Source: Prolixibacteraceae bacterium (GTDB lineage: Bacteria; Bacteroidota; Bacteroidia; Bacteroidales; Prolixibacteraceae). Taken from it: a stretch of DNA of 64,000 nt. The stretch spans positions 28,646 to 92,645 of the forward strand of contig JAIOZY010000010.1 of the NCBI GenBank assembly GCA_021740385.1, read 5' to 3'. Of the stretch, positions 58,427-64,000 are shown one piece after another. The notes beneath the pieces are model-generated. The model was given only the letters and a program-made list of their open reading frames with translations, searched no databases and had not been told where the DNA came from. The translations under genes were made by a program, and so were the position numbers. Position 1 is the stretch's first letter. The number at the start of each line of letters is the position of its first letter.

Positions 58427-61348
58427 TTAATATTCAAAGCCAACACTCAGTGAAAAAATCCTCGGGCGCGGATAGAATGAAACATCCATGCCACTGGGCA
58501 CTTCCGGATCGACACCCGTGTAGTTGGTCAGGGTGAACACATTTTGTACCGTGGCCGATACATTCAGGCTAAACAGGTTCGCAATTTGTCCAACGTTGTA
58601 ACCCAGCGAGAGGTTGTCCATTTTCAGGAACGAGGCATTTTCGACATAATAATCAGAAAGATACTGACGGGAGTGAAAGCGGGTATCCAGGTAACTGCGG
58701 TGCAGGTTGTTCAATTGGTAGTCGTTGTACGACATGGTGTAAAATGCCCCGGAGTTCATGGCCATGCCGTTGTATACGTAATTGCCGATATTGGCACGGA
58801 GGCTCGTGCTCAGGCTCCAGTTTTTGTACCTCAGCGATGTACTGAAACCCAGGATGTAATCGGGAGACGGTGAGTGGTAACGGTACCGGTCGTCGGAATT
58901 GATCTGGCCGTCTTTGTTTACATCGGCAAAAGCGCCTTCGATGGGTGTTCCGTTTTCATCGTATAATTGATGGTAGATATAATACATGTAGGGGGCGTAG
59001 CCTTCGGTAAGCACCTGAAAGTGATAACTGTCGATTGTTGGCCCGGCAAGGGTGTTGGTAATTTCACCGCCTTCAACCATCGACAGGTTTTTAATGGTTT
59101 GGGTCATCCATGTGCCGTTCATGCTCAGTTCCCAGGTTATGTCCTTGGTATTAACCGGAACGGCGTTCAAGGTAACTTCAAGCCCTTCACTGTCGACATT
59201 TCCTACATTGGTAAGGATTGTTTTGTCGAAATTGGTACCGGCAGCGGCGGGTACCCTGGCAAGCAGGTCACTGGTCTGGCGGGTGTAATAATCGACACTA
59301 CCCGACAACCGTTCGTTGAAAAAACCGAAATCGAGCCCGTAGTTAAAGGCCGCAGTGCTTTCCCATTTCAGGTTCGAAATGTAGGCCTCGGGCCTGTAGG
59401 TATTATAATAAGTATCGCCAAAGAGGTATTCGGCCCCGGTTTGGCTGATGGTGTATACCGGCAGGTAACCGTAATTGCCAATTCCATCCTGTTGGCCGGT
59501 AACCCCATAGCTTACACGGATTTTCAGGTTGCTCAGCACATCGCTGTCTTTCAGGAATGATTCTTCCGAAATCCGCCATGCCAGCGCTACCGAAGGAAAC
59601 ATACCCCAACGGTTATCTTCGCTGAAACGCGAGGTGCCGTCCTGACGGATGGTTGCCGTGAGCATGTATTTCGATGCATAGGAGTAATTTAAACGTCCGT
59701 AAAATGAAATCAGCGCATGGCGTGCATCCGATGCTGCAATGGAAGACTGGCTTTCGCCGGCTACGTTGAGTTCATTGTATGCTTCGGATGAACTTTGCCA
59801 GAACTGGTAATCGTAACCGGCTGTTACATCAATGGTGCTGTTTATGCTTTCAAGTGTGTTGTTGTAGTTCAGGTAGGTGGTTAGTAACCGGTTACTTTTT
59901 TCCTGGGGTCCATATGTGTAATTGCGCCCCCCCGATGTATAATATTGTGCAGCTTCTTCAGGAACCGATATGGTACCCATGCCTTTGGCATAGTCGTACC
60001 CCAGTGTTGCATGAAACTTCAGTTCGGGCAGGAAGTGCATTTTATAATCAATATCGAAATTCCCGATAATGCGGCTCACATCACTTGTTGATGAATACTG
60101 CTTCAATAAGCCAACCGGGTTTAATACGGCACGGGTAATGGGTGTGCCGGTATTGTCGGCTGCCTCGGTATAGCCGGCAAATGCTTGGTCTCCCGAATAG
60201 ATGGGGATTGTCGGGTTGTAAGTTGCACCGCCCCAAATGGCCGAAGTGTTGGCAAACCGGTTTTGGTTCATTGAGCCTTTCACATTCAGGTTCAGTTTCA
60301 GGTGATCGTCGAAGAACGAAGGTGAAAGCGAAAGACTGACTGTTTCGCGGGTTGCATTGTCGGTCATCAGTATACCGTTTTGGTTGTAATAACCTATTGC
60401 CAGACGAAAAGGCATATTCAACATTTTGCCTGATACGCTGACGTTGTCATCGGTACCAAGGGCCGGTTGGTAAATTTCTTCGTTCCAGTTAGTGTTCTCT
60501 TCACCGAGCAACGATTTCTGGCGGTCGGAACCAATGTTATTAACAACATCAATGAATTCATCGCGTGTTAGCATGTCGGCCAGTTTGGTTTTCATTTGTA
60601 CAGAATTGGATGAACTAACCGATACCTTAAACGTGTCGCCGCCTTTTTTCGTGGTTATAATAATGACCCCGTTTGAGGCGCGCGACCCGTAAATGGCCGT
60701 CGATGATGCATCTTTCAGCACCGTCATGCTTTCAATGTCGTTGGGGTTGATCAGGCTTAGGAAGTTTCCACTGTTTCCACTTATACCGCCACTTTCCAAG
60801 GGTACACCATCGAGGACAATGAGCGGGTCGTTGCTCGCGTTAAGTGAAGCGCCACCACGTATTCGGATGGTACTTCCTGACGTGGGCGAGCCGCCCGAGT
60901 TCATGATCTGGACACCGGAAACTTTTCCGTTTACAAGCTGTGCGGGGGTATTGATCAGCCCAACGTTAAAGTCTTCGCTGTTTACATTCGAAACGGAACC
61001 CGTTAGATCGCCTTTGCGCGTTGAACCATATCCAATGGCCACCACTTCACCAAGGTCAACAACGGCTTCCGTAAGGGTAATGTTAAGGGTTGTGCGGTTT
61101 TTTACCGCCTCTTCAACAGACTGATAGCCAATAAATGAAAATTTTAGGACAGCATCGGGGCTAACCGAAATGGAGTAGTTCCCGTTTGCATCGGTTACCG
61201 TACCATTGGTGGTGCTTTCTTCCAAAATGGTTACACCCGGTAACCGTTCACCCAATTGGTTTTTAACAGCCCCGGTAACATGAATGTTCTGAGCCTTCAA
61301 GGATGTTATCCCGAAGAAGATCAGGATTAAAAAGAGCAGGTTTTTCAT
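58427..61348 (-). CDS. susC: SusC-like TonB-dependent outer-membrane transporter
   Basis: The 973-residue protein has a signal peptide ending SLKAQ. A carboxypeptidase-regulatory-like domain (20-105) with VTGAVKNQLGERLPGVTI comes first, then the SusC linker VVAIGYGSTRKGDLTGSVS, a plug and a 22-strand barrel ending FSLSVGFEY. It imports oligosaccharides with TonB energy and pairs with SusD, 19 bp downstream. There is no N-terminal STN domain, so control is not by an anti-sigma/ECF pair. Confidence 0.96.
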   Translation of the reverse strand: MKNLLFLILIFFGITSLKAQNIHVTGAVKNQLGERLPGVTILEESTTNGTVTDANGNYSISVSPDAVLKFSFIGYQSVEEAVKNRTTLNITLTEAVVDLGEVVAIGYGSTRKGDLTGSVSNVNSEDFNVGLINTPAQLVNGKVSGVQIMNSGGSPTSGSTIRIRGGASLNASNDPLIVLDGVPLESGGISGNSGNFLSLINPNDIESMTVLKDASSTAIYGSRASNGVIIITTKKGGDTFKVSVSSSNSVQMKTKLADMLTRDEFIDVVNNIGSDRQKSLLGEENTNWNEEIYQPALGTDDNVSVSGKMLNMPFRLAIGYYNQNGILMTDNATRETVSLSLSPSFFDDHLKLNLNVKGSMNQNRFANTSAIWGGATYNPTIPIYSGDQAFAGYTEAADNTGTPITRAVLNPVGLLKQYSSTSDVSRIIGNFDIDYKMHFLPELKFHATLGYDYAKGMGTISVPEEAAQYYTSGGRNYTYGPQEKSNRLLTTYLNYNNTLESINSTIDVTAGYDYQFWQSSSEAYNELNVAGESQSSIAASDARHALISFYGRLNYSYASKYMLTATIRQDGTSRFSEDNRWGMFPSVALAWRISEESFLKDSDVLSNLKIRVSYGVTGQQDGIGNYGYLPVYTISQTGAEYLFGDTYYNTYRPEAYISNLKWESTAAFNYGLDFGFFNERLSGSVDYYTRQTSDLLARVPAAAGTNFDKTILTNVGNVDSEGLEVTLNAVPVNTKDITWELSMNGTWMTQTIKNLSMVEGGEITNTLAGPTIDSYHFQVLTEGYAPYMYYIYHQLYDENGTPIEGAFADVNKDGQINSDDRYRYHSPSPDYILGFSTSLRYKNWSLSTSLRANIGNYVYNGMAMNSGAFYTMSYNDYQLNNLHRSYLDTRFHSRQYLSDYYVENASFLKMDNLSLGYNVGQIANLFSLNVSATVQNVFTLTNYTGVDPEVPSGMDVSFYPRPRIFSLSVGFEY

Positions 61349-61390
61349 ACATTATTTTTTTAGGTTTCTGTAGAATAGATTAGATATTGA

Positions 61391-61495
61391 TCAGTAATAA
61401 AAAAACAGAAAGACGAGAAGGGCAACCATTACAAAAGCACCAATACTGAGCAGGATAATTTTCACCTGGTATTTTCTTAATTTCTGGTCGTCCAT
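61391..61495 (-). CDS. 34-residue single-helix membrane microprotein ahead of susC
   Basis: The frame reads MDDQKLRKYQ followed by a hydrophobic helix from V11 to Y34, ending in two Tyr. It starts 25 bp after a -7 promoter element and ends 42 bp before the susC ATG. It would be the first product of the operon. Its short charged start and single membrane helix look coding, but no homologue is known to me and it could be chance. Confidence 0.45.
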   Translation of the reverse strand: MDDQKLRKYQVKIILLSIGAFVMVALLVFLFFYY

Positions 61496-61519
61496 TTTAC
61501 GTTCTGCATTTTATCACAA

Positions 61520-61629
61520 CAAATCTATTTTTACCGGTTGTGAAGCGTGTGACGAATTTCGAACGATTTAAAAAGGGATTGAACGAATTTGGAAAGAAAT
61601 TCAGCAAATATGGAAAGAAATTCGGCAAA
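61520..61629 (-). promoter_or_regulatory. susC operon promoter with 21-bp tandem activator-like repeats
   Basis: On the minus strand TAGATTTG (61520-61527) matches the -7 consensus. Upstream lie two 21-bp tandem units, 61588-61608 and 61609-61629, identical at 19 of 21 positions with core GGAAAGAAATTC. GAACGA also recurs at 61561 and 61581. Two-turn spacing suggests a dimeric activator such as a LytTR or AraC-type protein binding one face of the DNA. Confidence 0.6.
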
Positions 61630-61647
61630 AAGATGTGAAAATATTTT

Positions 61648-61944
61648 TTATCTCTTTTTCCATTTTTTTGGGTTTTGGCTGGTATGTAAAATTGCAGAAA
61701 TAATTATTAGTCTATTGGTTTCATCAATTGTGTAATGAACCATATAGGGAAAGATTTTTAAAACAGCAGTTCTGACATTATCATAACGAATAACTGAAGC
61801 TGTGGGATGTTGTTTAATAAAATTGATTCTTCTTCTTACTTCTGATATGAATTTTTTTCCAAGTCCTTTTTGTTGTGTCTCATACCAAAGTGTAGCATCG
61901 CGGATGTCAGCTTTTGCCAGGGGCAGAATTTTTAACTTGAACAT
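61648..61944 (-). CDS. ParE/RelE-family toxin
   Basis: The 98-residue protein matches the ParE plan: LPLAKADIRDATLWYETQQKGLGKKFISEVRRRINFIKQHP, YDNVRTAVLKIFPYMVHYTID and IIISAILHTSQNP. Members inhibit gyrase or cleave RNA. Its start codon overlaps the antitoxin stop by one base. It sits immediately beyond the susC promoter region in the same orientation. Confidence 0.9.
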   Translation of the reverse strand: MFKLKILPLAKADIRDATLWYETQQKGLGKKFISEVRRRINFIKQHPTASVIRYDNVRTAVLKIFPYMVHYTIDETNRLIIISAILHTSQNPKKWKKR

Positions 61945-62174
61945 TACAGTTCTTTTTCTATATCGTTTAATGCTGCGTCAAAATCTAATGCTGAGTCAGG
62001 ATTTTTTCTGTAATTCTCAAGTCTTTCTCTTACCATATCTTTATGCCAATCAGGAATATTATTTTCCTCTTGTTCTATTTCTACATATTTTTTTTTGAGA
62101 TCATTCCAATCATTAATAGGAATAAATACACCTGTTGTTTTTCCCTCACTATCTGAGATATATTGTAAATTCAT
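61944..62174 (-). CDS. Antitoxin partner of the ParE-type toxin
   Basis: The start is at 62174 (MNLQYISDSEGKTTGVFIPINDW), giving 76 residues; the frame upstream to 62219 reads through the promoter. VFIPINDWNDLKKKY is typical of Bacteroidota antitoxins paired with ParE. The C-terminus (ENYRKNPDSALDFDAALNDIEKEL) is acidic. A -7 element TATTTTTG lies at 62209-62216. Confidence 0.82.
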   Translation of the reverse strand: MNLQYISDSEGKTTGVFIPINDWNDLKKKYVEIEQEENNIPDWHKDMVRERLENYRKNPDSALDFDAALNDIEKEL

Positions 62175-62208
62175 AACATGAAAATTGGTGATAAAAAACG
62201 TATACAAA

Positions 62209-62216
62209 CAAAAATA
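62209..62216 (-). promoter_or_regulatory. -7 element of the parDE-type operon
   Basis: TATTTTTG on the minus strand matches TAnnTTTG, 35 bp before the antitoxin ATG. A TTG 17 bp upstream is a weak -33 candidate. Confidence 0.45.
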
Positions 62217-62244
62217 CATTATTTATTAACTAAATACAACGCGT

Positions 62245-63165
62245 TTATTTTATCAGCCCGTGTGCCCCTAACCACTTTTTACATGCCTCGGGCCAGGTCG
62301 ATTCGGTATTGTCCGAGCGCCCTAAACCATAACCGTGGCCGCCTTGTTCATAGAGGTGCAATTCGCAGGGTACGTTGTTCTTTCTCAGGGCAAGGGTGTA
62401 GTTAATGCTGTTCAGCACCGGTACGGCATCATCATCGAGCGAGTGTACAAGAAAGGCAGGTGGTGTTTGCCCGTTAACCTGCAACTCGTTTGAGAAATGC
62501 TTTACCTGTTCGGCCGTTGGGTTTTTCCCCAGAAGCGTTTCTCTTGAGCCCAAGTGTGTGTAGCTTGCATCCATTGTGATTACCGGGTAAATTAAAATGG
62601 AAAAATCGGGACGGGCGCTGGTGTTGTCTTCCGGTTCATACACGTTTTCATCGTAATGGGTTGAAATGGTAGAAGCCAGGTGCCCGCCGGCAGAATATCC
62701 CATAATTCCTATTTGACCGGGGTTGATATTGAATTCTTTTGAACGGCGGCGTACAATGCGCATAGCCCTTTGGGCATCCTGCAACGGGCCAACCGATTTA
62801 TCTTCCATAATGGCATCATCGGGAAGCCGGTATTTTAGTACAAATGCCGATATTCCAATCGAATTGAGCCATTCGGCCGTTTGCTTCCCTTCATGGTCGA
62901 TGGCTATTCCCCAGTAACCGCCGCCCGGACAAATTACAACAGCCGTGCCCGTGGCTAATTCTTTATTTGCCCGGTAAAAATCGAGCCGTGGATTGGTGAC
63001 AAAACGGGTTTTTATCCAGTTGTCGAGCGAATCGGTTGTTTCAATGAAATTTGAATTTTCAATTGAGCCGGGAACACCGTCCGGCCAAAGTGAAATAACC
63101 CGGGTTTGCGCGTTTGTCATAATGTTGATTGAAAATATTGCTATGAAAAAAATGTGTGTTTTCAT
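62245..63165 (-). CDS. Secreted alpha/beta-hydrolase (acetylesterase-like)
   Basis: The start at 63165 gives a signal peptide (MKTHIFFIAIFSINIMTNAQ). The frame upstream to 63282 is not credible. The 306-residue enzyme has oxyanion GGGYW (81-85), nucleophile S158 in GYSAGGH, Asp in VHSLDDDAVP and His in QGGHGYG. This is the BD-FAE/xylan-esterase-like group that removes acetyl groups from plant polysaccharides. It could deacetylate pectic galactan, but the parDE pair separates it from susC. Confidence 0.85.
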   Translation of the reverse strand: MKTHIFFIAIFSINIMTNAQTRVISLWPDGVPGSIENSNFIETTDSLDNWIKTRFVTNPRLDFYRANKELATGTAVVICPGGGYWGIAIDHEGKQTAEWLNSIGISAFVLKYRLPDDAIMEDKSVGPLQDAQRAMRIVRRRSKEFNINPGQIGIMGYSAGGHLASTISTHYDENVYEPEDNTSARPDFSILIYPVITMDASYTHLGSRETLLGKNPTAEQVKHFSNELQVNGQTPPAFLVHSLDDDAVPVLNSINYTLALRKNNVPCELHLYEQGGHGYGLGRSDNTESTWPEACKKWLGAHGLIK

Positions 63166-63214
63166 GATTAGTGATTTTTTTGTCTGTAAAAATATAAAAA
63201 CCGCTCGTTTTAAT

Positions 63215-63666
63215 GAATTTTTAATACATCGGTGTTTGTTAATTATGAAAATACCGATTTGAGTAATGTTGCCATAGGCCAATTCCCCGATAATGTAGAA
63301 ACCATGCTGGGAAATACCTACACCGTTTCTTATGGTTTTATGGCCAACGAAAAAGTCGAAATGTTGGAAATAGCGGTTACCATTAGCGAACCGGAAAGCG
63401 CTTTAACCCTGCCGGGTGCAACAAATCATGGAATAATTAGTTACACCAATCCTGTACAAAATGAGCTGAAAGTAGTTTTGGATAAACAAGTTGCCGGTAG
63501 TGGTACTGTTTCAATTTTTACCGTTAATGGTGAAAAAGTCATTACGAAGCATGTATCGGGTGCTGAAACTGAAACCATAAACCTGGGACAAGTTTCGAGT
63601 GGTATTTACTTTCTCAATTATTCGAACGGGTTAACAACTGAAACTGTAAAATTGATTAAGAAATAA
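63215..63666 (+). pseudogene. 5'-truncated fragment of a T9SS-exported protein
   Basis: The frame opens right after a stop at 63214; the first usable start is GTG 63232. There is no signal peptide. The first 55 residues look like the end of a larger domain, and the remainder is a T9SS type A sorting domain (YTNPVQNELKVVL, SIFTVNGEKVITKHV, LGQVSSGIYFLNYSNGLTTETVKLIKK). A sorting tail without a signal peptide is not functional on its own, so this is probably a remnant left by deletion or recombination. Confidence 0.7.
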
Positions 63667-63704
63667 TAAGTTAAGTTTTTAGATTAGAAAGTTGATTGTA
63701 AAAC

Positions 63705-63742
63705 GAGCTGTCTCAAAAGTAATTTTGGGGCAGCTCTTTTTT
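63705..63742 (+). terminator. Rho-independent terminator after the T9SS fragment
   Basis: GAGCTG (63705-63710) pairs with CAGCTC (63731-63736). The inner CTCAAAA/TTTTGGG region also pairs, and six T follow. The intact terminator shows that the fragment is the true 3' end of a former gene. Confidence 0.85.
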
Positions 63743-63754
63743 ACTTATCTGCAA

Positions 63755-63785
63755 ATCCTGACAGGGTTTCGAACCCTGTCAGGAT
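63755..63785. repeat. 31-bp palindrome ATCCTGACAGGGTT-TCG-AACCCTGTCAGGAT
   Basis: A perfect 14-bp stem with a 3-base loop lies between the fragment and the last gene. It has no T-run on either side long enough for a terminator and is probably a dispersed palindromic repeat. Confidence 0.75.
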
Positions 63786-63838
63786 TAATAATCTATTGAG
63801 GTAATTTTTTTACAATTACTTTTTGTTTTCATAGTATC

Positions 63839-64000
63839 CTATTCCAGCAAAACCTTAACCATTTGCACATTCCCGTTATTTAACGTGACCCGTACAAGGT
63901 AGGCTCCTCCGGATAATCCGGCGGTGTTAAGCGTGGCCGATGTTGTGTTCACTTTTTTAATGGTGGTAACAGTTGTTCCGTTCATGTTCACCAGTTTAAC
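63839..64000 (-). CDS. C-terminus of a T9SS-exported protein, cut by window edge
   Basis: The minus-strand frame open at 64000 reads VKLVNMNGTTVTTIKK, ..., LSGGAYLVRVTLNNG, VQMVKVLLE and then a stop at 63839-63841. This is the end of a T9SS type A sorting domain. The rest of the protein lies beyond the window, so its function cannot be given. Confidence 0.8.
   Translation of the reverse strand, partial: VKLVNMNGTTVTTIKKVNTTSATLNTAGLSGGAYLVRVTLNNGNVQMVKVLLE

Noticed and set aside
63232..63666. An intact small secreted protein
   Set aside because: The frame has a T9SS tail but no signal peptide and opens directly after a stop codon, which fits a truncated gene better.

Overview
The window looks like a chromosomal segment of a carbohydrate-degrading member of the Bacteroidota, most likely a marinilabilialean/Prolixibacteraceae-type organism (lineage is inference). 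The evidence is SusC/SusD/SusE-type outer-membrane genes, type IX secretion (T9SS) C-terminal sorting domains, many lipoprotein signal peptides, a recF-DUF721 pair, LytS-type signalling, and promoters of the Bacteroidota form TAnnTTTG with an upstream TTTG. These promoters recur before the SRP RNA, a TetR gene, a phosphatase gene, toxin-antitoxin genes and the susC operon.

Positions 1-10611 are a ribose/nucleoside scavenging operon: the end of a LacI-family repressor gene, then a 30-bp perfect palindromic operator over a promoter, then eight co-directional genes. They encode an ADP-ribosylglycohydrolase-family lipoprotein, a GRP-type sugar permease, ribokinase, a DUF4038 (apiosidase-like) glycosidase, a nucleoside hydrolase lipoprotein, a GH30 lipoprotein, deoxyribose-phosphate aldolase and a CxxCH/TolB-like lipoprotein. 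The apparent logic is that exported hydrolases free ribose or deoxyribose from conjugates, the permease imports it, and RbsK and DeoC feed it into central metabolism. Positions 10747-11776 hold a higBA toxin-antitoxin module bounded by an exact 24-bp direct repeat copied from the 3' end of the next gene. Positions 11755-17891 (minus strand) are an uncharacterised six-gene cluster: SnoaL-like protein, retinol-dehydrogenase-like SDR, two tandem RetSat/CrtI-like flavoproteins, an esterase and a thioesterase.

Positions 18458-31294 are mixed: a cysteine-laddered beta-helix surface protein, ribH, a TPR protein, DUF721 and recF, a Cu/Zn-type permease fused to an HMA domain, a methyltransferase, a nitronate monooxygenase-like enzyme, a secreted protein of unknown function, a class IV aminotransferase, a GT2 glycosyltransferase, DUF4199, SRP RNA and tRNA-Thr. 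The tRNA is followed by two decayed copies at a strict 133-bp period. Positions 32320-36744 hold a K+-dependent-type membrane pyrophosphatase, a low-molecular-weight phosphatase, an EamA transporter and a Cys-rich PAS protein. Positions 36834-43811 are a TetR-controlled tripartite ABC export operon (TolC, HlyD, two ATPases, two ABC-2 permeases) with TGGTTAA operators around its promoter. An epimerase-like gene and an orphan LytS-type kinase follow.

Positions 47242-49262 are repeat-rich and carry a yoeB-type toxin-antitoxin pair between diverged direct repeats. Positions 49263-61495 (minus strand) are a beta-1,4-galactan utilisation locus: a 34-residue membrane microprotein, SusC, SusD, a SusE/F-like protein, two GH53 endo-galactanases (one T9SS-exported, one lipoprotein) and a GH2 beta-galactosidase-like enzyme. 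The GH2 gene carries an in-frame copy of a dispersed repeat. A parDE-type pair, an esterase, a 5'-truncated T9SS fragment and the last codons of another T9SS protein close the window. Throughout, intergenic DNA is unusually rich in small palindromic repeats of several families.
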